In this document: positions 11,051 to 21,836 of the stretch, in pieces
Layout: every line of letters starts with the position of its first letter
How positions within the stretch are numbered: position 1 is the stretch's first letter
Notes under the pieces: model-generated
What the model was told of the DNA's origin: nothing
Database searches by the model: none
What the model saw: only the letters and a program-made list of their open reading frames with translations
Made by a program: the position numbers and the translations under genes
Assembly (NCBI GenBank): GCA_037783415.1
Contig: JAZGTN010000025.1
Location: 248,001 to 312,000 of the forward strand
Direction: 5' to 3'
DNA length: 64,000 bases
Source: Leptasterias polaris
Lineage: Eukaryota > Echinodermata > Asteroidea > Forcipulatida > Asteriidae

Positions 11051-11222
11051 CCAGACATGGGTGGATGAGATGATGCATCATCCAGACATGGGTGGATGAG
11101 ATGATGCATCATCCAGACATGGGTGGATGAGGTGATGCATCTATAAATTTATTCTTCACTAATCCAGACGTAGGTGGATGAGGTGATGCATCTTTAACTG
11201 TATTCTTCTTCACTGTTATCCA
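11051..11222. repeat. 31-55-bp minisatellite
   Basis: Four copies of CCAGACATGGGTGGATGAG followed by ATGATGCATCAT or GTGATGCATCT. The first two are spaced 31 bp, the last two ~50-56 bp through an added TTTATTCTTCACT segment. Confidence 0.85.
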
Positions 11223-11894
11223 GAAGGTGGCACAAAAAAATTATTTGAAAAATACATTCACAACTAAGATATTGCAGAATATTATTCTGCAGTGAAAATT
11301 GTTTTTTTTGCCACAAAAATTTGACGTTAAACAATGCACACATCGCACAAAGAAAAGAAATGCCATATAAATAGGCATTGGGTTTAAGTTAAGTATTTGA
11401 ATACAAACCAATCGTATAGATTTTTCTTTTCACAAATGCAAATTCTGCTTTACGGAAAAAAATCCTGCACTGTGCCCAATGAAACCATATTATCTACGTA
11501 TAATCAATGTTGTAAAAAAAAATGTGTTATGTGAAAACACATTATAATAAATATCACGATCAAAGTCAATTTTCAATTTTTCAATTTTCCATTTTATGGA
11601 GTTTGAAATCGGAGTTTGTTGAACAAACAGTTAAATGTGAGGATTTTATAATCATGGAAGTTCAGTCAAATATAGAAAAGAAGCTTGAATAGCGGTTGCA
11701 GACGAATGACCTTTCCTGAGGGCATTTTGTTCCACTGCAATAACATTCACACATAATTTGAACTTGTTAGCATTGCCTTTAGCACCATACCATGTCCCTG
11801 ATCCAGTTGGACAATCCCCAACAAATTTTGCCAACTTATCAGCGATAAGAGTTTAATTAATGTCTGTGATGAAGCTATCACTGGTGGGATACTG
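11223..11894 (-). other. CUL2 3' flank, probably including its 3' UTR
   Basis: Directly follows the CUL2 stop codon on the minus strand. AT-rich with no protein match. A short minus-strand open frame at 11652-11834 shows nothing recognisable. Confidence 0.5.
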
Positions 11895-12023
<129 letters not shown>

Positions 12024-12456
12024 CTACATTGAAAAGAAACAAATATTCAACTAAAACATGGGCTTGTTGGCTGTGACAAAGAGAATCAATTTTGCACCAT
12101 GGAATTGTATCATTATGCAAACATGGAAAAATTAAGTGAGAAATTTAAGTGCAAAAGTGCGTAAGTTGAATTGGAGAGATGAGATTGTTAGAAAACAAAA
12201 AGGTCTTAAATTGAGTATTGGCAAGCACAACACCATTAACACTGGAAAGGTACATTTGTATGCAGTAGAGTACATGAACATGTACTTCATTTGGCTTTTT
12301 CTTGCCAATTTGGTCATGGTAAGTAAGTGATGCCAATCATTATGTTCCTGTGTAATATTTCCTTTTAGAAATAACCACTCTAAAATGAACCTTTCAAATT
12401 GTGACCTTCCAACACCAAGTAATACAACAGTTCTCATAAAGTGAGCTTGTGCTCAT
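12024..12456. other. CUL2 intron flank before DIRS
   Basis: Intron sequence between the last CUL2 exon and the DIRS left end; short frames on both strands show no motif. Confidence 0.6.
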
Positions 12457-12804
12457 TTCCCACCCCACAGTAGTGTAGGCTGGGTCTACGAACGAATACT
12501 TACCTGTAGAGCGAATACTACATTTGCATTGTTCCCTATATGCTGGCAGGCAATTTGCTAAGAGTTTTACACACAATAGCGCCCTCAAGTGTCTGGTCCC
12601 CGACGCCCTGTGACATGCGCACTACGTTAGCGTTCTCTTTTTCTCGAGCGTTACAAGCGTAAGCACTCAAAGAATCGAGTATAGTGGGGAAGGAGGGAGG
12701 TTGCTCTACAGGTAAGTTTTCGTTCGTGGACCCAGCACACACTACTGTGGGGTGGGAGTCTACTTCACTCTACTTAACTGTAGAGCGAATACTACATTTG
12801 CATA
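12457..12804. repeat. DIRS left ITR and internal complementary region
   Basis: 12457-12512 (from CCACCCCACAGTAGTGT to ACCTGTAGAGC) is repeated inverted at ~12703-12758, and 12758-12804 (GTCTACTTCACTCTACTT...) copies the outermost bases of the right ITR. The region thus carries sequence complementary to both termini, as the DIRS ICR does for circular replication intermediates. GTAGAGCGAATACTACATTT occurs three times in the element (12509, 12781 and, inverted, about 19640). Confidence 0.8.
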
Positions 12805-13328
12805 GACTCCGACTGGTTCTTGGTAAGGAAACCAGCCGTAGGGACCAGGCGGACACCGCCTGGTTCCCACCGGATGTGTCCTACCTCCATCGACAGAGAG
12901 TGCAACTTACTGCGCCGTCGGGATGTAGCGACAGCCAGAAGGAAAGCAACCTTGATGGAGAATTGCAACAAAGTTGAATGATCTATCGGTTCGAAAGGGG
13001 GCTTTGCCAAAGTAGATAGCACCCTAAAGAGGTCCCAGGACGGAACCAGCTTGCATACTGGGGGAAGAGACAAACATCCCCTTGATCAGCTGGCTGATTG
13101 CTCAGTTATCCGAGATGGAAGAACCGTCTGGGAAACCCAAATGGATTGCGGCAACAGCCGACTGTTGAGAGGCCGCTGTCAAAAAGGTATACAAAGAAAT
13201 CCCCCACTTCCCCTACAGAAGTATTGGAGGGACGGAGGGATTTCTGTCCACACCATTTAAAGAAATGGCGTAGTCGGCTGTCGTTTACCTTTCTGAATGA
13301 GGCTCGATGCGAGTGAGCTGCGATTGTG
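12792..13328 (-). pseudogene. DIRS tyrosine recombinase, truncated
   Basis: First frame (13328-13106): RKVNDSRLRHFFKWCGQK, then SVGEVGDFFVYLFDSGLST, the N-terminal SAM-like DNA-binding domain of DIRS/Crypton recombinases. Second frame (13073-12792): PPVCKLVPSWDLFRVLSTLA, KPPFEP and LLAVATSRRRSKLHSLSM, with the first catalytic Arg box. The frame then runs into the internal complementary region, so the HxxR and Tyr boxes are absent. One frameshift between the halves. Upstream it abuts the inserted LINE. Confidence 0.85.
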
Positions 13329-14750
13329 CTTCTTCTTCTTTCTTTATTGAACACTTCAAGGTCTTTTGAGCTGCAAGGGTTGGGTAGTAGAGGGCAGACA
13401 AGGAAGTGCTCCATAGTATGGTCTACTTCTCCACATTCACAGGTGTTTGGACCAGTCTTGTAGCCCCATCTGACCAGAGCATCTTTTGATCGTCCAGTTC
13501 TCGTTCTGAGGCGGTTGAGTGTTTTCCATTGACCCAATGGTGCTTCTGGGCCAGGGGGTAGGTTTTCAGTAGGGGGTCTCTTGACAGTTGGAGGAGGGTC
13601 ATTCTCAAGCTTTTCCATCCAGAGTTGGATTCTGGTTTCTTCCCGAGACTTTGTTAGGGGCTGGACATGGCTGAGAAAGCTTCTTCTTGACTTTAGCCGT
13701 AGGGCTGGAGGGTGACATCCATGGAGGAGATGGCGTTCATCACTAGCAACTTTGGTTTTCTCGACTCGGCTGGCCACTTCCCGTCTAATGTCAGCAGGGG
13801 CAATGCCAGCGAGAAGGTGCAGGTTGCCTGTGTTGGTGGGTTTCAAGCAGCCAGTGATCAGGCGGCAGGTGTTGTTCAATGCTGGGTCAAGTTTCTTGAC
13901 CTCTCCCAAACAGGACATGCATATTCCGCAGTGGAATAGCACAGAACCAGAGCAGTAGATCTTAATGTGTGTTCTGTGGCTCCCCATTTGGAGCTGGTCA
14001 GTTTTCGTAGGATGTTGTTTCGAGAACCGACTTTGGATTTCATGTTTTTGATGTGCTTCTTGAAGGAGAGAGTACGATCCAGGGTTACTCCAAGGTACAT
14101 GTAGACAGGGTGAGTACAGTGCTCAAGTGGTGTTCCAGAACATTTGATGTTAAGTGGTCGGTTGGCTTCACGGTTCCTGAGATGGAAGGAGCAGACTTGG
14201 GTCTTTGGAGGGTTGGCATGTAGGTGGTTGTGCTCCTAATAGAGGAGTACATGTAGGTCATCGAGGGCTGTGGTGAGGTTTGCTTCTACTGCTTCAAGAG
14301 AGTTCTCTTGAGACGTTACTCAGAGATTGTCGGCTGGTCGTTGGCTGGTCGATGGTGTAGATGTTATATAGTAGTGGGGCCAGCACACTGCCTTGAGGTA
14401 GGCCATTTAGTTGTTGTCGCGACTCTGCTTGATATTCAGGACAACAAATAAGCGCCTGTCTTTCAGGAGGGCTCAAATGAGGTCTGTGAGTGCCAGGTCT
14501 TTTGACAAGATCTTTTTAAGGAGGCGGCGATGGTTCACAGTGTCATATGCGGCAGACAGATCAACAAAGACTGCTCCTGTAACCAGTCCTTTTTGGAATC
14601 CGTCTTCAATGTGTTGAGTGAGGTTCAGAGGTTGGCTTGTTGTAGATTTGCAGGTCGGAATCCGGCTTGTTGAGGGATGATGGCTGGTTCAGCAACAGGG
14701 GCAAGCCTGTTGAGAATCAAGCGCTCGAACAGCTTGTAGAGGTGGCCTAA

Positions 14751-17700
14751 GGGGTGAATTCAAAATTAAACAATCAGTAACTCGGGGTAATTCTTCATTT
14801 TACCCCAAGGTTTTACGGGGCAAAAGGAAGTCAGGCCATAATGAGCTCATTATCTACAGGTCAATGGACAACAGTCTTGCAGCCACAGAGCGCCAGGTTT
14901 ACTTCTGTGATATCGCCGCCGGCCGCGCTGCGGTTTGGCAGAGGCTCCGTTAATCCGTAATTGATATTGTTCAACAATAGAAAAGTAGAGTTTGTGTTCT
15001 ATTGGTTTCTTTAGAAACATTGAATACCACAAGGAGGCCCAAACTTGCCCACTGAGAAATTATAGAGAAACAGATAATTCAAAAAAGTGTGCTGTTTTTG
15101 TATTTCTTCCCGGCAAATAGTTAAAACTGACGAGATGTTAAAGTTTTTATTGTCTTCAATGAAAAAAACGACCCAGTATGAGCTGAAATTCATGCTTATG
15201 ATTGAGGAGCGTCTGATGAAAGTGCTTCGAGATTCAACTGGCATGGTTCACTGAATATTGCAGCATCTTTTATAGATCAACGAAAGGCTGGAAGCTTTGG
15301 TTTACAAACTGTATCAGATGCATAACTTTCAAAAGGGACTGTTTGTGCGCCAAAACATTTGTTGTTTAGTGACTTTGCCGGGGATTCATAAATAACAATA
15401 GGATTGTTTGCATCGGTTGTTAGGATATTTAGCGTCTACCTATGTCAGTTTGGACTGCAGATGAACAGCGTTATCCTCTAGAGCTCTCAATTTACTTTTA
15501 AAAATCCTCAACTTTTAAAACTATAAAGTCTGAAACTATTCAGAAAGTTCACTGGATACAATGGCGGACAAGGATCTTTCCGAAGATATCTTGGAGATGT
15601 AGATCTGTACACATACAACTCTGACGACTCTTGGTTTTTTCCCGCCGGAGATAGTGATATCGAAAACCATCCAAGCTATGATTACTCTCCAGTAATTTTT
15701 GAAAAAAACAAAATTAATGCGACGCAAACTAAATAAAGTAAATATAAACTGGAAAAGAAAGAAAATAAAACTTTTTACGTCCGACTTCAACCTTGTGAAG
15801 TCCCAAATTATCCAAAGTAAAATAATATAATGACGTCTTCTATAGCGCCGGTATCCACGAAAGTGCTCATGGCGCTTGCTCCAATAATAAAGTTCCTCTG
15901 AGGATGTCTTCCAGTGGTGCACAAGCAAGAAAAGGTGAAAATGGGGTGCTGCATACTATAAAAACAGCAACAGAATAAACAGTAATCCCAATCTCCACGG
16001 AATTAGGAAAAATATTCCTTGAAAAGATGTGTTTTTAAGGCTGTTTTGAAACTGTCCGTTGTCTGGATGGCTCTGATGGAATTTGGTAGACTATTCCAGA
16101 CCTTTCCTGCAGCTACCTGAAAAGAACGGGATCCCCATAAATTGTTCACAGCATATTCCACAAGGAGGAGTTTGTCAGCTGCTGAACGTAGATTTTCACG
16201 AGCTGGAATATATGACTGGATGAGATCACAGATGTAGGATGGTGATTTGCCATTCATTGCTTTAAAAACCAGTAGGCTGATCTTGTAGAAGATCCTCTGT
16301 TCAACAGGGAGCCAGTGAAGCTGCTTCAGAATGGTTGTTATGCTTGAATGCTTCCTGGACAGTGTTACTAATCTGGCTGCCTGGTTCTGGATGCGTTGGA
16401 GCCTTTTTATTTGTTTCTTGCTGAGATTAAATAGAAGAGCATTACACAAGTCTGGACGTAATGTATGCATGGATTAGGAGCTCAGCAACCTGCTGATTAA
16501 TGTGTTTGTGAATCAGACCAAGGTTCCGAAGTGACATACAAGCAGCACGGGATACAGTGGTGATGTGATCCTCCATGGAGAGATTAGAATCAAAAATAAC
16601 TCCAAGATTCCTGACACTATTTGATGAAGTGATAGTAGACTCACCCACTCTTAACCCTGTGATATCCACCTTGGATAGTTGTTGCTTTGATCCGATGATC
16701 ATGAACTAGTGTTTTACTGTCATTTAACTTCAAAAAATTCAAGGTCATCCAGTGACGCACCTCGTCAAGACAGGCTTCGAGTTGCTGCACAGCTTGATCT
16801 ACTTCTGATTTAACAGGCTTGACTGAGAGATAGATTTGGGTATCATCTGTGTAAGAGTGGTAGCTCAGACCATGACGCTGGATAATATCTGCTAATGAGC
16901 GTGTGTAAAGACAAAAAAGCAGTGGTCCAAGAACAGATCCTTGAGGGAGACCATAATGAAGAGGTGATATGTCCGAGTGTGCTCCATTTGTACACACAAA
17001 ACAAGTTCTCTCACTAACATATGAGCGAAACCACTCCAAGGCGACATCACTTATTCCAAAACGACTGTTTAGGCGAAACAGAAGTACATCATGATCTACA
17101 GTGTCAAATGCTGCAGATAAGTCCAATGCTACGAATAGAGAAATCTTTCCACCCGTTCATTGCTTGGAGCAGATCATTCTGAACTCTAACGACTGCTGTT
17201 TCAACGCTGTGGTTGATACGATAAGCTGATTGGTGGTAATCTAGAAAGTTATTTTCAACTAAGAAGGTTGTGAGTTGTTTTGTTACAACTCTCTCCAGTG
17301 TTTTTCCAAGGAAACACAAATTTGACACCGGACGGTAGTTGCTCATCTCATTAAGGTCCATATTTGGTTTCTTCAGGACAGGATGAATCTGGGAAACTTT
17401 AAGAAGAGGGGGAACTTCACCCAGCTTTAGGGATTGGTTGATGATTGACATCATGGCTGGACAGATGACACTGCTACACTGCTTTACAAGTGATGTTGGG
17501 ATTGGGTCAAGTCCGCATGTTTTATTTGGGGACTTGAGGACTACTCCTTTGATGTCTTCTAGAGATACTTCATCAAACCCAAACAATTTAATTGATGTAG
17601 AGATATCTGAAGGAGGATAAAGATTATCTTTGATGGTGAATCCTTCTCGTATCTTTTTGATTTTGTCTGTAAAGAAATAACAGAAACGTTGGGCGAGGTC

Positions 17701-18280
17701 GCGGTTTGACACGTTCTTCGGGAGCCATGACTTCCTATATAATATATAGTGGTATCTTCAGTTTGGAGGAAGCGGCTGGTGTCTGGTCTCTTCAACAACG
17801 CAACGATAATTTGCCGATTTTACGACGACCTGCAAAACTCATTGTTGGGTATCGTTTTAATAGGTAAACTGGCTGTTCAGCGGCTGATTTTGACTGCTCA
17901 AAAAATGAACTGAAGCACAATTTGGTAGACAAGAACGATTTGATACTTTTAAAATAACAATATTTGGCATATCATTCATAATTATAATTGTTAATCCATC
18001 AGCAGAACGATTGTTAGAGCAGCCAGGCAGCTGTAACTAATCCGATAATCCCTTGTTAACGTAATCCCAAACGCAAATCTGGCCTTTTGTTCAGAGGCCA
18101 ATCTCTTTTGCCCAATCTCTTTTTAAATCCGTGGTCGCCCATCCATGACCAAGTTGACCCAGCCTGTGCAGACTCATATTCATGACTCTATTGTTCGTAT
18201 GCAAGGCTGTGATACCCAGTAACACCCCGGGGATTCTCAAATTACCTCGAGTTACCCCTTGTTTAATTTGAATTCGTCCC
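14751..18280. mobile_element. TIR DNA transposon (Harbinger-like) with TAA duplication
   Basis: Imperfect ~45-bp inverted termini: left GGGGTGAATTCAAAATTAAA, right (inverted) GGGACGAATTCAAATTAAAC, both continuing into GTAACTCG-GGTAATT. It is flanked by TAA at 14748-14750 and 18281-18283. Removing the element and one TAA restores an uninterrupted LINE reading (ISLLGHLYKLFERL). A 3-bp TWA duplication is typical of PIF/Harbinger; no transposase recognised. 3.53 kb, of which ~2 kb is a later LINE. Confidence 0.8.
15825..17800 (-). mobile_element. L2-like LINE inside the TIR element
   Basis: 5'-truncated copy. Frames 17712-17104, 17126-16641, 16702-16442 and 16470-16003 give the RT in order: [83 protein letters not shown] (catalytic YTDD), VRNLGVIFDSNLSMEDHI, LHWLPVEQRIFYKISLLVFK and WNSLPNSIRAI...LKTHLF. 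Three frame breaks. The 3' end has an L2-type motif GCGCCATGAGCACTTTCGTG...GGCGCTATA followed by T/A-rich sequence at ~15830. Confidence 0.9.
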
Positions 18281-18769
18281 TAACAGAGAGATTGGGCGGA
18301 AGCTCTTTGCATGGGCTTGATCTGTGCCTGGTTTGAGAAGGGCAATAATCCCGGTTTTCCTCCAGATCCTTGGATGTTTTGGTCAACATGCACTTATTCA
18401 TCAGCTCGAGGATCCGTTTCCTCATCAGAGGTCCAAAGTGCTTGATCTCTTCGGTGAAAATGTTATCCAGTCAGATGGCTTTACCAGTTTTAAGGGTGTT
18501 CATGCTGGTATCGAGCTCTTCAGGGGAGAATGGCTTAGTCAGTCCCATGGTTTGGGAGTGCTTGAGCAGCAGCTGGTGCACAACTTGGTTGGCAGTGGTC
18601 GTATATTGTTGCTGAGTTGTGGTTGATGGATCGTTGCTGATTTTTCAGAAGAGGCTCCATGCCTTTTTGCTGTTTTTTCACATATCAGTTTTCTCCAGCA
18701 GGTTTTTCCACCTCAGCTGGCGGCATTCTAAAATGGAGGTCATGAGTCTCTCTCACCTACATGTACTTC

Positions 18770-19240
18770 GATGGTAGTTTCAGCAAATGGGTCTTAAACT
18801 GGAGCGCGTAGCCGCGGCTGATCGTTTCGAGAACCCACTGGTCAGAGGTGACCTGAACCCAGGACCACAAGAACTCCTGAAGGCGGCCTCCCACAGCTCT
18901 GTCGGCGGGAGGTCGCCAGTAGACAATCAAAGCACTTGAGCCACACCCCAGTCTACCGGGGAGTGGGTGCACGAAAGCCGCGGCCCGATTGGGCACGCTG
19001 CTGTCCGAGAGGGGGCTGTGAAAAAACGTGACCCGGCCAAATTGTCGGCACAGCCACGAAAAACTGTCCTGGGTCGCTTTTTGCGTGCGGCATCGGGGAA
19101 TCACAAACGACGCCTGCTTTCTAGCTTCAGCCGCGGCTTTGGAGGCCGGGGCTTGCGGCTTCTTCAAGTTTATTTTGTCAGTGGCCTTGAGGCGCTTAGC
19201 CTCAGCCTCCATTGACTCCTGAAATTTCCCAGCAAACAAA
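18770..19240 (-). pseudogene. DIRS gag end / RT start fragment
   Basis: A 160-codon frame. The N-terminal part is basic and Ala/Lys-rich (KATDKINLKKPQAPASKAAA), as at a DIRS gag C-terminus. The C-terminal part has VGGRLQEFLWSWVQVTSDQW, VLETISRGYALQF, the conserved entry to DIRS reverse transcriptases. The sequence stops after LLKLPS at the LINE junction near 18760; no catalytic residues remain. Confidence 0.8.
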
Positions 19241-19496
19241 TCCGACCCTGAGAGCAGGAGATCATCCAGGCGCTTATGGACACTTCAAGGAAGGCCTTGG
19301 ACTCGCCGGGCCCGACCTCCTTTTGAACAATTGGCGTTCCGGAGGAGGGGGTTCAGAGTCAAAGGGGAGATTTAGGACCCTTATCATATCTCTCTGAACC
19401 AGGCGAAGTTAGGTTTTGGAGACGGACATTCATTGAATATTATTGACCAGCAGTGGCTGAGGGGGCTGACACAAACGTTACCTGACACAAGCCTGT

Positions 19497-19662
19497 GCTA
19501 AGAGAAAAAAGAGGACGCTAACGTAGTGCCTATGTCACAGGGCCTTGGGGACCGGACACTTGAGGGCGCTATTGTGTGTAAAACTCTTAGCAAATTGCCT
19601 GCCGGCATAGGAAACAATGCAAATGTAGTATTCGCTCTACAGGTAAGTAGAGTGAAGTAGAC
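19497..19662 (-). repeat. DIRS right inverted terminal repeat
   Basis: Reverse complement starts GTCTACTTCACTCTACTTAC and runs through GTAGAGCGAATACTACATTT and ACACACAATAGCGCCC to CACTACGTTAGCG, parallel to 12502-12655 with ~90% identity by eye. Marks the 5' end of the minus-strand element. Confidence 0.85.
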
Positions 19663-20360
<698 letters not shown>

Positions 20361-20923
20361 TCAGAAAACAGTCTTTGATATTTGTAAAAAATACTGATAG
20401 GTTGAATTTATGATATGAATCAATTTTTAATCACAATAAAAGGGTCGAAATGGTCTATGATTTTTGGTCAGGATTGTTTGTAGTGAATATTTTAATGCAA
20501 AATAGTGAGCCTATTAGCTGATTGGCTGTTAAGTGATCATCTGGTTACTTTTTGTTTTTCAAAATGTATTTCCTGACACTTTAATAATGAATGTGCTTCT
20601 CTGTAAGAATAAAAGACACATACACATACAACATCCAAAAGCCTTAATCAAGAAAACAGTTGTAAACTGCAGAAGTTGTATGCATTCTAGAAATGCTATA
20701 AACTTTTGAAATGCACAAAATAAAAGGTAACAACTGCTCCTGTGACAGCATAGTGATATGATCAGGATGGTTCATGGTGCATGGGTTTGAATAGCATGGT
20801 TTTGTTTATCCACAGGAAACTTGGAGAATATAGTGACTTATGATCTGATAAATGCAGACAGTTGTAACATGTTCTCACTCAAAATGGTTTGAACAGCAAT
20901 AAAGATATTACCAGAAAACATAC

Positions 20924-21025
20924 CTGAGGTGTGTCTTTTTGTACTGCAGCAGTAATTTTGAATTTAGTTCTCTTATTGCTGTATCCATTATTGATTGTGT
21001 ATTGTGTAGTGGCAGTCAGATCACC
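20924..21025 (-). CDS. CUL2: CUL2 exon (GDLTATTQY...QKDTPQ)
   Basis: 102 bp, 34 codons, phase 0; acceptor TTTTAAATACAG, donor CAG|GTATGT. The first ~15 residues (GDLTATTQYTINNGY) are variable. The rest, SNKRTKFKITAAVQKDTPQ, matches cullin-2 SSKRTKFKITTSMQKDTPQ. It links the cullin homology domain to the C-terminal neddylation domain. Confidence 0.94.
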
Positions 21026-21836
21026 CTGTATTTAAAACAAAAAACACATTCAATTCTAACAAATACTACTCTTGATTTTCTTGCAGTAGTCAAGGCCCTC
21101 ACTTTAATCAACAGTCAAATTACTCTTCTAATTTTTTTCTGTATTTAAAAAAAAGTATATTGTAACCAAAATTGTTACTGCTAACTTTTTATTTTATTTT
21201 AAATATTTTATACATCATCGTAAAGATCTTGAGAAACTAAACAAATGCTGCACAGACATGACCCCAATTTGACTTTGTCTTCCAGTTCAAACCGAAAGTT
21301 GAAGTATAACTAAAATCAAGGGATTTTGGCTGTACATGTAGGACAAAACAAAACCCAAATCTTGATATAAACAAATTAACAGTATGTTACATGTATGTCT
21401 TCATTTCCTTGCCAAGTAAAGTATCAAGCCCCCCAAATAAGTTACTTGCCCCTGCCTGCCAGCCAAAAATAAAATGCCTAGTTATGCCACTTTCCTTTAA
21501 ACAGTTCACTTCCAGAGTAAAAATCCTTTTCCCACTTTCACTCAAAAAGCAAGTATGTTTTCTTTCTGACCATCAGTAATCACTTCAGGTGGACACCCAT
21601 AGACATTTGGAGATTTTAACAGCTTGTGTTTCTAAAGCACAATCATACCATTGGAAAACCATTATGTACTGGCCAATCATGGACCAAACAGATAGCATGA
21701 GAGAGATAATATAATCCCTCTTTACAAACTCTTGGCTGATATGTGAAAGGAACAGGTCTTTGAAAAAAGGCATTAATTAGGCACAAATCTTAGCAAATCT
21801 GTTCATTGTTTGCAGAGCCTTTTGCCCAGGGCCACC
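21026..21836. other. CUL2 intron sequence, nothing recognised
   Basis: AT-rich; no exon-like or transposon-like block seen before the minisatellite starts. Confidence 0.5.

Larger units (their letters stand above)
13329..18760 (-). mobile_element. Jockey/CR1-like LINE inside DIRS, itself split
   Basis: Two parts, 18760-18284 and 14747-13329, form one minus-strand element. The 5' piece carries RWKNLLEKTDM...KKAWSLF, FSPEELDTSMNTLKTGKAI and GPLMRKRILELMNKCM. The 3' piece resumes with HLYKLFERLILNRLAPV, FVDLSAAYDTVNHRRLLKKI, LPQGSVLAPLLYNIYT, YLGVTLDRTLSFKKHIKNMK and the C-terminal zinc-knuckle region (LDPALNNTCRLITGC, CECGEVDHTMEHFLVCPLL). The tail is AATAAAGAAAGAAGAAGAAG near 13330-13350. Frames are broken several times; 5' truncated (no endonuclease). 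Confidence 0.88.
12457..19662 (-). mobile_element. DIRS-type retrotransposon, internally deleted and interrupted
   Basis: Minus-strand element with inverted terminal repeats: 19497-19662 is the reverse complement of ~12502-12655 (shared ACACACAATAGCGCCC, CACTACGTTAGCG and others). Coding remnants are RT-start at the 5' side (18770-19240) and a tyrosine recombinase at the 3' side (12792-13328), the order of animal DIRS elements. The bulk of RT, RNase H and methyltransferase is missing between them, replaced by a LINE. An internal complementary region adjoins the left end. Lies in the 8.2-kb CUL2 intron before the last exon. Dead copy. Confidence 0.88.

Noticed and set aside
13712..13958. Plus-strand frames opposite the LINE and DIRS remnants
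   Set aside because: Shadows of the minus-strand ORF2 sequence, which matches known LINE C-termini.
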